Position numbers and translations under genes: made by a program. From positions 434,001-498,000 of the forward strand of contig JAADJZ010000014.1 of the NCBI GenBank assembly GCA_011032825.1: a stretch of DNA of 64,000 nt. The letters are read 5' to 3'. This document shows positions 42,829 to 55,771 of the stretch, piece after piece (position 1 is the first letter of the stretch; each line of letters starts with the position of its first letter). Source of the stretch: Massariosphaeria phaeospora. Taxonomy: Eukaryota > Ascomycota > Dothideomycetes > Pleosporales. The notes beneath the pieces were generated by a model, which worked only from the letters and a program-made list of their open reading frames with translations, made no database searches and was not told where the DNA came from.

Positions 42829-44025
42829 ATGGCGCCAACCACCGTGGACGACGAAGCTGACGCCAGTCGTCAGCAGATGCTAGAGTGAGTGGCTGTTCCA
42901 AACAGTTGGTACGTGCAGTGTGCTAAGCTTTTATGTTTGCAGGCTGCAGAGACAGACGCATGTGGTGAACAAGAGGTATGCAGTTGTGTTTGCGTTTGTG
43001 TTGCGCCATGATTGAGAAGCCCGTGGCTTACAAGTGGCAAGGAAAATGGAGATCAAAATGGAAAGGAAGAGGCTCGACCAAGAAAGCAAAAGGCTTAATG
43101 AGAATGTTGCGAGTCTTGTAGAGTATGTACCCGTTCGTCTTCCGTCACGTGCGCTGACTGATTCATTCCACCTAGACAATTTCAGCACCAATCTGAAAAA
43201 CACTACCGCATTATCAGCCACAGAACCGCTGGTCAAGTCCACGCCAGGCTGCCCCGCGAGATCCGGGACGCCATTTACAAATGCCTAGTCGTGCGCCGAG
43301 GAAGCATTATCCGCGTCCCCAAGGGCACTGACAATACCCCTGGCTTCGTTTACGAAGAGGATTCGCACTATAACGAAAGCATAGCACTCATCACCTTGCC
43401 CTTCAAGCACTTCCTCAACGACAACACCCTCGGGCAAGCCGTCTGCGATGAACTCGTCGAGACGTTCTACGAGCGCAATACATTCCGCATAGGAGACCCA
43501 GTTTACCTCGCGGATTTCCTGCGGCACGACAGTTTTGAGCAGAGGGTTTGCCCCGGCGATGTGATCCGCAAGCTGGAGATTGGAATACAGACACGTCTTC
43601 TCGTCGACACGAGCCATCATCTTTCGCAGCGCGATGCGCATGGTGACATCGGATACGTTGCGCCCAGCGAATTCTGCGCCATGCTCACGTCGACGTTAGA
43701 GGCATTTATTCCGCAGCCACGGAGGGAGACGCTGGACCTGACGATCGCCGTGCACAGCAAAACGCACTTCGTCATCCATGATCTGCTCGAGCAGGTCGGG
43801 TCGCTGGTGTTTAAGCTGAAGGAGGCGGGGTTTCGCGTCCGCGTGGTGCAGAGGAAGAAGTCGAATAAGAAGAAACCGAGGCCGGATGGTGCCTACGAAT
43901 GGCCTGGAAGCGATTGGACTTGGGTTTTCGGTGGGGACAGGGAGGCCTGGGATGAGAAAGTGAGGACGTGTACGGTTATCCCGGACAAGGAGGAGGAGGA
44001 TGCTTCGGCCGAAGAGGGAGAGTAG
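42829..44025 (+). CDS. LPxEIR-type fungal protein with N-terminal coiled coil
   Basis: Four exons (42829-42884, 42943-42975, 43042-43122, 43176-44025) give 339 residues. The first 55 residues are charged and helical (NKRKMEIKMERKRLDQESKR), likely a coiled coil. The motif HARLPREIRDAIYKCLVVRRG then opens the family-like core, as in other fungal LPxELR proteins of this window. The C-terminus is basic and then acidic (QRKKSNKKKPRP, DKEEEDASAEEGE). The third exon's acceptor (GGCAAG|GAAAAT) is the weakest junction; the alternative acceptor seven bases earlier leads to a stop. Function is unknown; an F-box-like adaptor role is only a guess. Confidence 0.72.
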
Positions 44026-44472
44026 GGCCTGTTTTGCATGCTAGCAACGATGTTGCTGTTAGAGAGCCGGAGCTTTGGTATTGTCCAAGCACATGTCGTA
44101 TGTGAGGCATGCCTGTCTTGCAGCCCCAAAGCGTAGTAGTGGAGTAGGTAGCTTGTTTGCAGATTACCCAGTACTATGTGTTACCGTTGCCACCCATGAC
44201 TATGGAACTTACATTGCATGTTCTCGTCGCAAAGCAAGGGGCGTCGAAGAAGCTGGATGTGCAGAAGAAGCTGGATGTGCAGAAGCATGTGGGAGGTGTG
44301 AAGTGTCAGGGTGCCAAGCTCAGGCAGCCCCTCCATGGCGCCTTCCCCCATGCAGCGTAGCTCCGTCGGCTCGCAACCACGACTGTTCACCGCCCACGGC
44401 AACCTTTCACTTTCAACTTTTGCATTCACTCCTACTGCGCACAGTCTTACCCGCACAGCCTACCACATCACT
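44026..44472. other. Intergenic region, nothing recognised
   Basis: It holds the promoter and 5' leader of the RGG-rich gene. A 15 bp direct duplication (AAGAAGCTGGATGTG twice, near 44248-44280) is present. Confidence 0.5.
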
Positions 44473-46104
44473 ATGCAATCTTCCCGATGGGCGCCCAAAG
44501 GTGCCGGTGCGGCATCGGCAAAACCCACACCGCCGGCCGCCATCGCGCCGCAAGTAGAAGCAGAATCAGATGCGCCGTCTGCCCCACCGCCTGAACCCGC
44601 ACCCGCACCCGTCGAGAGTTCGACACAGCCCACTGTGCGTTTTTCATACCTCTTATGCTCCTGAGCAATTCATGACTTCCCCAGCCTGTCGCTGCACCGG
44701 CAATCGGGCTTAGCACCTCGTTTCCCCGACCCTTGACTAACGGGCTGCCAGACTGATACCATGCCTTACGATTACAACTACCACGACTCCGAAGACATAG
44801 ACCCCTTCGCACAGACAGCCTCGACCGACGACCTCTTCTTCGACGACGACTTCATACCCATCCCCGAGCCCGTCATCGAGCCGAACCCCGTCGAGGTCCC
44901 GAACCATGACCCCATACCAGACGCAGCGCCCCGCCCGAGCGGCATGAGCCAGTCGCAATACTCACACAATCCGCCTCGGGGGCCCGCAAACGGCGAAAGA
45001 GGCGGTCGCGGACGGGGCAGAGGCAGAGGCGGCGGTCGAGGGCGAGGCCGGGGGGCACACCAGAACGCAGAGCCGCGGGAGAGCAAAGCAGACGCTCCAC
45101 AGCCATCAGGCAAAGAGCCCGAGACCGAAGCAGCAGCACCATCACCCGCCCCCGAAGACGCACCCACCACGCCCTCTGCCCCCAAAGAGCCCCGCCCCAC
45201 ACACTCCGCCCGCGGCGACCGCACCCTAACCGGCGGCCCCGCCCGCTCGCGCCTCACCGACGCCGAGCTCAGCGCAAAGCTCGCCTCGATGCGCGAAAAA
45301 AACGAGTCCCTCGCCGCCGCGCACGCCCGCGCCGAAGCCGACATCGCCAACTTCGAGGCGCGCGAAGCCGAGGCCGCGCAGGCCAGCGCGGCGCGCAAGA
45401 AGCAGCTGGCGGAGCGCCAAAAGGCCGACCGCCAGAACCGGCAGCAGATGATGGGCGAGCGCGAGCGCAACCGCCAGCGCAAGCTGGATTCGCTGAAGGG
45501 CCGCGAGTGGGACAACGAGAAGGAGGATGGGTTTTCGGGCACGGGCGAGGAGAAGCGGAGGGGCGTGGCGAGGGGCGCGCATGGTGGGGTGGTGCCGAGT
45601 CCGAGGCCTGCTGCTGCGTCTTCTGGCGAGGGAGGATGGGGCGACGCACAGCTCGCAGACGAAGCCAGCATCCCCACGCACCGCGGAGGTCGCGGTCGCG
45701 GCCGTGGACCCCGCGGCCCTCGCTCCACCCGCGGCGACCACCACCACACTCCCCACTCCCACTCCCACTCCCACCCGCACCAAATCCCCAAATCCCCCAC
45801 AACCCAAGCACCCCCCACGCCCGCCGACTTCCCCGAGCTGCCCGCCAGCACCATCACCACCGCCGCCGCACCCACCGACGCGCCCTTAAAACTCGACTTC
45901 CCCATCTCCATCAAAGGAAAAGCCGCCGAGATCAAAACAGCTGCGGCAGAGGACAAGGACAAGGATAAGGACAAGGACAGTAGTAGTGGTAATAATAATG
46001 GTGGTAGCGGCGAGAAGCCGGCGCTCAGCAAGGCGGATTCGTTTGGGTTGCCGTCGCCGATGGGGCCGGGGAGGAGTTGGGCGGATCAGGTGGAGGGCTC
46101 GTAG
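44473..46104 (+). CDS. RGG-rich, probably RNA-associated protein
   Basis: Two exons (44473-44634 and 44752-46104) give 504 residues; the 117 bp intron has donor GTGCGT and branch TTGACTAAC near CCAG. The N-terminus SSRWAPKG and the acidic DSEDIDPFAQT block are followed by an RGG box ([19 protein letters not shown]). A conserved-looking helix comes next (LTDAELSAKLASMREKNESL, then AHARAEADIANFEAREAE, then NRQQMMGERERNRQRK). A second RG-rich patch follows (RGGRGRGRGPRGP), and then His/Ser repeats and a KDKDKD run. RGG boxes bind RNA, but no enzymatic domain is seen. Related proteins occur in many Pezizomycotina without assigned function. A longer second frame on the minus strand is an artefact of high GC. 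Confidence 0.8.
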
Positions 46105-46488
46105 GATGAGCGGGGGTGGAATGGGTAGGGTAGAGTAGGTGGCTTGGGGTTTCGGTGTTGGACGTCGTTGGATTGACTAAGTAAGGGGAGTGAAGCGGGC
46201 GATAGTATTATTCATCCAGGATACCTGGTGCACTGGTGCGTAGGCGTGGAACTTGTTGTACTGGTACAGAGTTGAGTTGAGTTGAGTAGAGTCGAGGGTC
46301 GGCGTACCTTTTAGCTGCCCTATTCTTGAATAATCCATCAATCGCACCAAACAATTATCATCACTCTCACAACTCACTAATCATTCTATTCCCAACCGAA
46401 ACTACTAACAACAATAATACATACACCCCTTCCCTCCCCTTCCCCTCCCCTCCCCCCCTTCCCTCCGTTCCTCTCCCCTCTCCACGCC
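46105..46488. other. Convergent 3' intergenic region
   Basis: It lies between the 3' ends of the RGG gene and NPC1. It holds a YTGAR microsatellite at 46269-46296 and a long C/T-rich tract (about 46425-46485). Confidence 0.55.
46269..46296. repeat. YTGAR pentanucleotide microsatellite
   Basis: Five units (GAGTT x3, GAGTA, GAGTC; frame-shifted TTGAG) lie 165 bp past the stop of the plus-strand RGG gene. In that gene's sense the unit is YTGAR-like. Confidence 0.75.
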
Positions 46489-49400
46489 CTAATAATCACT
46501 CTCATACTCCTCCTCCTCCTCACCCAGCAGCGCCGGATACTGCCTACTCCTCAAATCCTGCTCCAGCCCGCCATCGCTCTCCGGATCGACGTAGCCGCGG
46601 CCGCCGACCAGGCTCAGCAGCACGGGCAGCAGGACCAGCGCGTGCGTCGAGGCCCACAGCACGAGGGCGACCCAGACGCGGAAGTAGTAGATTTCGAAGA
46701 TCTGTGGGGGGGAAAGTTAGAGGGAGGTAAGGGTGGTTTGTAGGTTCGGGGTTTATGCATATGAGGGATTGCATGTAACATACCTTACTCCTCGTAAACG
46801 CCAACACGCCCACGCCCAAAATCTTCGTAATCGTAATCCCGCTAATCACCGAACCCGCCACATTCACCAACGCCGTCCAAGCGCGCGCATCACGGCCTCT
46901 AAACCCATGTCTTGGCGCGCGCTCCAACGTCGCGCGACTCGGGAACGTAAACGCGCGCGCAATGTGCGCCGTGAACTCGACGCTGATGCCGACGCAGATG
47001 ATCAGGTTGACGAGCGACACGGCGTTGAGCGACACGCCCATGAGCGCCATGGAGCCGATGATGGCGGAAACGGTCATGGCGACCACGAGGGTGACGACTA
47101 GCGCGGTGAGCACGGAGCCGAGCAGGATGGTGGTGACGAGGGCGGTGGCGGCGAGCGCGGCGCCGATGAGCGCGCCTGTGAGCCGCACGATCGACGTGTA
47201 CTGGTCGAAGAAGATGTAGAATTTGGAGTAGGGGAAGACCTCGGTGCCGACGTCGTTCTGGATCTCGGTGGCGATGCGGCGCGCGGCTGTGTAGGCGGCG
47301 ATGAAGTCCTGCTGGGAGCGCAGTGGGGTGTGCGAGGTGCGGAAGTGCGATGCTGGCACGGTGAGGTGTTCTTTGTCGATGACGAGGGCGTCGGAATAGG
47401 CTGCGGCGCCGCCTATGGGGCAGTCTTCTGTCGTGGGGGCTTGGGTCCAGCGATCTAGGTAGTCGATGAACTCTTGCCCTTCTGGCATGCCGCCTAGGGT
47501 GATGTTCCAGGAAGGATTGCGGTCCTCAAAGCAGGGCTTCTCGCCGTCCACACAGCACTTTGAATTTTCAGGGTTTAGCCAGAGGAAGAAATCGTCCAAC
47601 CAGTTCGCGGTGGACGTTGCAATGTACGACACTTCGGGGCGCTTCCGTTCGCCCTCGAGGATGTTGGCAAGGCTCTCTTGGTGGCAGGTAGAAAACCGGC
47701 CACAGAGTTCTTTCTGCGCTTCCCTCGCTGTGATATTCAGTTCCTTGGTGACGAAATAAACCGGTGGTCCGGCATCGAAGTAGTCATAGAGATCGTTGAA
47801 GAACGGAATGAGGTAGGAGTCGCTCGGGATGGCAATACGCTGATCCAGACCCAGCTCGACTTGTGGGAAAAGAGCGAGGCCCGCGGTGAAGATGCCGAAG
47901 AAGACAGCTAAGATGATAACTTTGGCCTTCTTTCCGAGGATAGTGGGTGCGTAAGTCTTGCGAATGAATCGTTGTAGGCCGCCTTCTTCACCGGCAGCAT
48001 GGCCGGCACCTCCATTGAGGTAACCCGAGTCGGCGCGTCGAACTTTGAGACAGGGGAAACAATCGGCGCGATTCGCCTCCACTCGTTGTTGGTTGAGGGA
48101 CAGAACAGCGATGAACATAGTGACCTGAAGAATAGCGTTGATGAACACAGCACCGGCAGCATATGCGGCGAAATTGCGCACAGCAGGCATCCCTACAGCA
48201 CAGCCCAATGCGAATGCAACAGTTTCGATGGTAGCGGAAAGCAATATCGAAGGACCCATGCGGCCAAGCGCTCTGGCAACTCGCTCTGGGATAGTGCCCT
48301 CGGGGTGGCTGATGTTAACACGCTCAAACTCGTGGACAATGAGGAAGATGTTGTCAACACCAACTGCCAAAACAAGAAACGGAATGACTTCAGCGATAAT
48401 CAGAGTGACCTTGATACCTGCGGCTGAGAAGAGGCCTACGGAGGCTGACACTGACATAAGAACGATGAGAATGCCGACAATGCCCAACATGAACTTCGAT
48501 TGCACCAACGCGTTGGCTGGGTTGCGGAGGATAGATCGGACAGTAAGGGTAGTCGAGCCGAGCGCCAGAGAAGCGTAAAGGAACATGATGATGTAGCTTA
48601 TTACAACGATCTTCGCATCGGTGTTGGTCGTCTTGTTCAACTCCTGTTCAAGGCTGACCTCAGTGTTGTAGCTCAGTCTGAGCCCGCGATCCTCAGCTTC
48701 GCCCTGCACAACATGTAGTAGGTTCTTCATGCTGTCCTCCCAGTGCATCGCACGCTCAAGCTCCGGTGTGCCTTCAGGGTGGTTGCTGACCACCCAGGTC
48801 ACTACGATGGCTTTAGCATCCAATACAGTCTCTTCAACGCCGCCGAACAAAAGGTGAGGGTTGAGAGGTTGCTGGAAGGTGGGCAAGCATCCAGCCGGAT
48901 TATCAACACATTCTAGAAGTTTGTTCTGCCAGCCCTCGGGATCGACATTGGCGAAGTCGCCCTGGAAATAACCAGATACAGACTGTACTACGCAGTCATC
49001 ACCAACAGGCTTGAAGCAAACTTGATCCAAAGTCACGCCACCTTCAAGGGACTTTAGGCGCTGGATGCGGCTCTCGACGTCGAACCACCAGGCCAGGATA
49101 TCGTAATTTAGAACTGGTCCTGGTTCAACTCCAGTATCATTCACTAGGAAAGCTTGTTCGGCACGGAAGAAGGGCCCGAAGTTGTCATCGAAGAATTGCT
49201 TTTCTTGGGCGGCGGCAGAATCCGGAGCAACCCACAATCGGACCGGGTCCCTCTCAATCTCGAACCTCAACCAGCCCAAGCTCAAGAGAGCCACAACTAA
49301 GATGCTGGTGACGATGGTGATGACGGGGAAGCGTGCGCAGGCGTAGCCTAGGCGATTGAACATGCGGTCACACCAGGTATTGATAAAGTAGTGTTTTGTG

Positions 49401-50404
49401 GGCCGATCCAGCATGCCCACGTTGTACACAATATCGCCCTCGTCTTCGTCGTCGCTTGGTTCGATGTCTTGCAGAAGGCGTAAGCGTTCGTTCTTTTGCA
49501 TCGAGTGCCTCTGATAGGCGACATGCGCCGCAACTGCGGTACACAAGATGCCCAGAAAGACCGAGTACACGATGATGACGGCGAAGGAGAGGCACGGCAA
49601 CAAGCCAACATAGCATTGCTTGGCCTCTGTGACCTCGCAAAGTTCGGCGCAAGAGCCAGCGCAGTCTACGCAGGCGCATCGATATTTCTCGTCGGTGGAG
49701 TTGCACGGGTGGGCGGTCTTGTTCATCGGGGTCATGTCCGGGAACGCAGTCGTGTTCGGGCGCGGAAAGTTCATCTGGAAGGGACTCCCCAAGAACTTCT
49801 TATCGCCCAGAAACTTCAGAAAGAGAGTGTAGTTCTTCGCACCGCCGCCGATGAGGTCCATGGCATTGCCGTTCGTCGCGCCAAACTTGACGTCCTTGCA
49901 GCTGTCGTAAAACCCAGATCCATACTCGTTCGAGACTAGATGGTCCAGCTCGGTGACCAGGTACTTGTCTCCCTTTGGCTTGGTGTCCGTAACGTTTATA
50001 AACAGCGACTGATCGGGCGAGCACGTGAAGGTGCAAAACATGTTGAAGAAGTTCTCTTTGCAGGCAGGGCACGCGTTGATGATCGAGGAGGCGCGGCCCA
50101 GATTCGACTGGAGGGCGTCGAGCTGTTCCTCGTTGCAGCACACGTCGCTATCGGACCACTTGTCGCCGCAGATGTCCACCAGCTTCTTCTTGACTTCTTC
50201 CGTAGGCGTCTCTGCGGCACCATTGTCGGGGCACGGCAGCGCAGGCCCGAAGAAGCTCTCCGAGCCACAGTGTCCTCGGATAGCGCACCTGCCCTTCTCG
50301 TGCTTTGTCGTCAAGCTCGGTCCTGCCAGAGCGGAGCCGACAAAGATGGAGAAGAGGCCTGCCGCTATCGTCCCCCATCCTCGTTGTGCGCACAGCTTGG
50401 TCAT
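46489..50404 (-). CDS. NCR1: Niemann-Pick C1-type sterol transporter
   Basis: Two exons (50404-46784 and 46701-46489; intron 82 bp, GTATGT...CCACAG) give 1277 residues, the normal fungal NPC1 length. It moves sterol from the vacuolar/endolysosomal lumen into the membrane. A signal peptide (near 8-30) leads into the Cys-rich sterol-binding domain (RCAIRGHCG, LPCPDN, DVCCNEEQ). Thirteen or so membrane segments follow. A sterol-sensing domain spans about 610-790, including NIFLIVHEFERVNISHPEGT and ARALGRMGPSILLSATIE. A second RND-type block comes near the C-terminus (LMGVSLNAVSLVNLIICVGI). The tail after the intron (EIYYFRVWVALVLWASTHAL) completes the last helix and ends in an acidic EEEEEYESDY. 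The ATG at 50404 is preferred to an upstream TTG. Confidence 0.95.
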
Positions 50405-51227
50405 GTCGCTTGTTCGCCCCAACTGGCGCCGGAGGGAATCGCGCGACGGTTGGTGGGCGGTGGGCGCGGCAGAATGTGGGAAGCGAAAGGCGATCTGCTA
50501 CGGTGTCTGCGAAGGAAGCGGGTGGCGAGTGGGTGCAGCGAGTGCGATGGCCGATGGATGCTGAGGCGATGGTGGGAGCTGTGGAGCTGTGGAGCTCCGG
50601 AGCTCGGCGGTCGTGACGCCTTAGCGTACAAAGGTAGTAAGTCGTGGCTAGGCTCTTGCGATGGTGTGGAGGCAAAGAGAGAATAAGAAATGCGCCCGCG
50701 ATCGGTTGTGTCACAGGCGGCAGCAATCGCAGGACAGCGCGTGTGGTGTCTGTCGTGTCGTTCGTGTCGGTTGTGTCGTCAGAGTGAGGGCGGCTGGTTT
50801 GCGGGGGCACAGCCTCGCTCAGGAACCAGGAGGATCAACGACGTCACGCGCTGCAGCCTTGGCAGCACCGCCACCATCTCGATCTTGCCCGGCTGATGTT
50901 ACTTCAGGCTGGCCTATGTACATACCCAGAGATGATACAACTCATTGAACGCGCCAGAACGTTTCTTCTACAGTCAAGGGCTTGCCGTGCAATGATCGCA
51001 GTGATTTAGTGTGCCGGTGCTAGTCTGCAGCTGAGACATCATCATAGCAACTCAAACTGTACAAGTGATTTCAATGGAACTCCTTTATATTGTGAGTGAA
51101 AGCCGAGGCCGTGGTATCAAAACTATCCTGTTCCCGCCGCCATATCCATCGTTACCATGCATCATGACTAGGCTCCGCTAGTGGGTATTCTATCGTCCGT
51201 CCTCTCCCACCTGGTCGTACCAAACCT
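50405..51227. other. Intergenic region, 0.8 kb
   Basis: It lies between the 5' end of NPC1 and the 3' end of the importin gene, both minus. Open frames here (for example 50148-50810, minus) are GC-driven shadows of NPC1 and its leader. Nothing else is seen. Confidence 0.5.
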
Positions 51228-54200
51228 CTACTTCTGCAGATATTTGACAAGCTCGATCAGCTGCGACCGCGTCTCTTCGTGCAGTTGCTCTTCAGGCGGT
51301 CCCAACACCTGCTCGAAAATAGGCATGAGGGTCGGGGTAAGTTGCTGAACCGTGGGCTCGTTGGCTTGGTCTACACAGTATTAGTATCAAGATTGCGAAG
51401 TCAAGGAGGTAATGATCTTACAAAGCTTAACAATCATGCTGAAGATTGCCTTGTTCTCTGCGTAATCCTCCCGAACGGGCAAGAGCTGGACTAGGCGAGG
51501 GAGAGCTTCCGCTATGGGGATCTTGTCTGTGTGTTTAGAGATGAAACGGCTCACACATCCTGCTGTGTTGTCAAGCAGTCGCGGATTGTCTTGAGCCTCG
51601 AGGCAAGGTTCCAGCTTTGCGAATATCGCCGACAGAGACTTGAGGATTTCTGCATCATTGGTGGTCTGCTCGCAAAGAAGCCCCATGCCATATACGGCAT
51701 TCGACTTCGTATCCGAGTCCTCGTCAGAGAGACGGTGGAGGAGCACCTTTAGAAGGGTTTCCGTATAAGGTGTGCATGTTTCGCCCATGCTCCCAACACA
51801 CTCTGCAATAGCGCCTACAGCTGCATTTCGTTCTGCGGCCTCCTGACTGCTTGCATACTTCAGCATCGACTTTTCGAACATAGTCCAAAGTGTCCCAAAG
51901 GTGGGGCCGAGGGCAAACGCAAGACAGGCTACGACGTCCATGGCAGTTTCGATCAACAGCCAATCATACTCTGACGATTCCTCGGGAATCTCTTCCTCAA
52001 GCTCATCGCCCATGTCTTGTTGGCAGGGGTGGCGTTTGGTGATTATAGAGAGTAATTGCTGCGCCATCTGTGGCACGACTGTGCCCTTGGTAGTCATCAA
52101 TACAGCAGGTCCACAAAGCTTGAGTATCGCCGCCATCTCACGATTGATGTCGGTGACAGTACTCCTATAAGTCTGGTCAGTGACAGCTAGTCAACGTCAT
52201 GCGGTCTAGTTGGCAGAATTTTGGACATCTCAGAAACAGATTCGCTTTCGCCTCATTTGCACTTTGTGCATCAGAGTGAGCTGGGATTAACGACATATGG
52301 TTCATCCTTGGAGGTGGGGAGTGACAGACTGGTAGAGCAAATACATACCGATCGGTCTCTTCAATCCAGACTGTCATGGTAGCCGTCATAACCAGGTCGC
52401 CAAACTTCTTCAAATCGGCACTCGGCTCCTCCTGAAGTGGAAGGCCAGGCTTCCATTTTGGCGCACCCTCGCCCTCAGCCAGGCCGAAAAGACAAGCATA
52501 CGTACGCCAAAGCGTGCTAAGTGTAGCCGACCGGATGCCCTCATAGTTGTGGTCGATGAGTGGCATGAGTTTGGCCACTGTCTTTTCTAGATAGGGGAGA
52601 TACTCCCGGCGGGTATGAGTAATGATGTCTCCGAAAACCTCCGCGGCAATCTCCTTTTCCTGTGCGATGGCAGTGACGCCAATATCGTCCCAATCGTCGT
52701 CATCGTCCATTGCCGCCTCGTTGAGATCACTATAGTCGTCGTCGTCGTCGTCGTCGGTGGTAGTTGGAACCTTGATTTTGCGGCCTGCAGCAACAAGCTC
52801 AGTGCCAGCAAGTTCTTGCGCATGCTGGCCTAATTGGACTTCTAGCCCATCCTCGTCTTGGTCCAAACATTCTTCCAGGCCTTTGACAGCGCCGGCAAGA
52901 TATTTAGCAAATTTCTCCTCATACACCTTCGCCATAGTACTCCAGAGAATATAGCTGGTCTCGCGTAATCGGGGGTGGTCTAAGTGGAGCGCTTCCTCGG
53001 AGGCTTCCATCAAAGGAAGCACATACGGCTCGAAAGACTCAGCACCTACCGCAGACGCGATCTTACCCATTGCATCGCACACAACACCTCGGAGATCAAG
53101 CTCGTCTTGACTATCTTTGATCCGGACATATTGTGACAGCGAACTCATCGTCTGCTCAAAAAAGGGTAGGAAAGCCTTTTCGGCAGCATTAGCTATAGAG
53201 CCAACGGCGCCGATCGCTGCGGATTTGCACTTCAGGTCTTCGTGGTGGAGAAGTTTGCTGAGGCGGGGAATCAGCTCTGGGACATAGGCAGCAGCATCCT
53301 CGGGATCTAGGCCTTCAATGAGAGAGTCGATGGCTTGACAACTACCGCGGATGATCTGGAGGTTGACGTCGTCTTCAGAACCTTTCAGGTCGTTCAGAGC
53401 CAAGTCGAAATTCCTGACCATGGCTGGAAACAAGCGTGCATGCTCCTTTCCAACATCCTCGGCCAAATCGTCTGCCAGGCGAGCGACGCCATTCAGAGCA
53501 GCAGCCCTAACTTTTACCACAGGATCTTCAAGCAGGTGGAGAACCATGGGCAGGATCTCGTGGAGTTGGGTGGCGATAAAGTCTGGAGCACCCTCGACGC
53601 ACATGCCTAGAGCGAGGATACCAGCCTGGCGAAAGTCGGGATCTGCCGAGGAGAAGTACTCCCCAAGGGCCTTGAGAAGCGGAATAACCACCTGGCTCGG
53701 AGGCAGGCTGGAGGCAAGGACATCCAAAAGACCCAGCGCGGACCTAGCAGGGGTGACGTCCTCGTCCTCGGTAGACAGATCGCCCAACTCGGTCACAATC
53801 TGAAGGGCCTTGAGGGTCATCTCCTCTCCAATTCTCAGACCCTGTACTTTGAGCTTCTTGAATCGGACGCACTGCATCAAGAATGCAAGCGCTTGCGACC
53901 TATAGTCGTCGTCGACAGAAGTCGAGGCACTGAGTTCTAGCATGAATTTGACTAGGTCCCCAAAGTGCTTCTGGAGCAAGGCTGGGTCGCATGAAAGGAG
54001 AGTCTGAAAGACTTCGAAGGCCTGTAACGCATGGTCTTCGTCACCTTGATCGACAGTGGATTTCAACACAGCAACCATGCCCGGGAGAGCTTCCTGGAAC
54101 ATGGCGAGTTCTTCGGGTTCTTCGTCAGCGTCTAAGAGCATGCCGAGGCAGCTTAGAGCTAGCATGGTGTTGACTCTGACTTCGGTACTTTCGGGATCTT

Positions 54201-54765
54201 GAATAGTCGAGGTGAAGAGTGTGTATAGATTGGCTGGCTTTTCAGGATATGCTGCACCAACAGACTCGATGGTGGTCCAAATGATGTATGTTCCGACTTC
54301 TCGGTGTCTGGCGGTCGCACTCGTGGCAGCTTGCTGCAGATGACCAGGGAAGTCGAGCCACATGCCATCCTCAAAATCACCAGCCGCAATCGCAGCGATG
54401 ACGCGGGCAGCCGAGTGTCTGGTCAAGGTAACGTCCTCGTTCAGGGTGTACTGGAAAACTTGGTTCCGTAGCGGCACCTTGTCTTCTCCGGACATCTGTG
54501 GCCAGTGCCTCGTGACTAGTTTCCTAGCCTCGACGGCGGCCAACTGGCGGAGTTCAGGCCGTGGGTGGCTGCACATGGTCTGGAGAAGAGCACCCAGAGA
54601 GGCGGGCGAAGTGTAATAGTTCTTGTTCAAGACAGAGGTCGCGGACTTGACACGCTCAGTGTCAGCTAGAGCGCGTCAGCTCTGGTACGAGGGCGGAGGG
54701 CGGGCAGGGTGTAACTCACGCAGCAACAGCGCCTCGAGCAGCTGGACAAACTCATGCTCGTCCAT
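51228..54765 (-). CDS. KAP123: Importin beta-4 / karyopherin Kap123-type nuclear import receptor
   Basis: Four exons (54765-54720, 54665-52349, 52164-51422, 51370-51228) give 1082 residues. The protein is a HEAT-repeat receptor that carries ribosomal proteins and histones into the nucleus with Ran-GTP. The N-terminal IBN region includes YYTSPASLGALLQTM and HPRPELRQLAAVEARKLV. Helical repeats continue throughout. A Kap123/importin-4-type acidic loop (DDDDDDDYSDLNEAAMDDDDD) lies near 640-680. The short first exon and the 184 bp second intron (CG|GTATGT...CTTATAG|G) are inferred from phase; the junction DRSTVTDINREMAAIL continues the family. The final exon restores LVKYLQK at the C-terminus. It is highly conserved, and the product call is firm. 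Confidence 0.93.
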
Positions 54766-55771
54766 GGTGGGCGCTCGTGGTTTGTTGCGGGTGGAGCACA
54801 CCAGATAGAGGGGAGTTGGCGCGAGCGAGAAGTGAGGACAAAGTGCTTGGTGGAGGGAGCAGCGGGGGAGGGGATTTTGACCTCGAGAGAAAAAAAAGTT
54901 GTCGGGCCGGTAGAACGCCGGGCCAAGCCTTGCCAGCCGAACCCTTCACACAGCCGGCCGTGGAAAGCGCGCATGGGCTGTTGCGCCGGGCGACGAGCAC
55001 CTAGCGAGGGCATTGTCGAGACGAGGACAGGTGGTATGTTTTGATGCGTGTGGGGTGGGAGAGGGTAGACGTGCAGGTCTACTGTATACCTTATCCGTCT
55101 GCCCCGTCTGAGGCCAAACCTGAACGCGCCCTCACGCGTCGAAGGGCTCTGTCGTTGCCGTCCCGTTCTTCATGAGACATCCACTCGGCACCCGCGACCT
55201 CGGGGCGTTGGTTGTCGGCAGGCGAGGCATCAGAGGCGGCCAGCATTGGGTAGAGTGGGTGAAGTGGCATTTTGACCAGCTGCGCGCAGCAGAGACGAGC
55301 ACGTCGATTGCCGTGCAGTCAGGCAAAGAGCCTCGAGGCGTAGCAAGGACGGGCAGAGCCGAGGCAGTAAGTGAGAACTGGGAGAAAGGACGACAAGAGT
55401 GAGCGCGCGCCGGGTCGCTGGACGCTGGGCGCTGGACGCGGTGAGGACGCCATGAGAGCGCCAGACCAGAGGGTGAAGAGGAAACGCTGCTCCTGGGTCG
55501 TGCATCGTGATAGGCCAAGGCCGGGCGCGCTAGGGCTGGCTGCGGCCCATGCGCGGAAGCTGCGAACGCAAAAAACAGAAGCGACCACCTTCGACGCAGC
55601 AAACTCGCCATCGCCATCTCTCCACACTCTCCGGCGGCCTCAGCATCCTTTCTACCTGCACCAGAACCGAGGCTATCCCCCCCCGTCCCTCCATCCCACA
55701 GCACCCCCGAGCCGCACCACCGCGTCTTCCACCTGGCACCTCCGCCGACACCGTCCCTCGTCTCCGTCTCT
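54766..55771. other. Divergent promoter region, 1.0 kb
   Basis: It separates the importin gene (minus) from the DUF2433 gene (plus). Many overlapping open frames are present on both strands because of high GC, but none has a family match. A C/T-rich stretch precedes the DUF2433 start. Confidence 0.5.

Noticed and set aside
44778..46031. A 417-codon minus-strand frame opposite the RGG gene
   Set aside because: It is a shadow caused by high GC and repeats such as GGC/CGC. Its product is low complexity and has no family, while the plus-strand frame has RGG boxes and a clear splice.
50148..50810. A 220-codon minus-strand frame across the NPC1 start
   Set aside because: It overlaps the NPC1 N-terminus in another phase and has biased composition without a domain.
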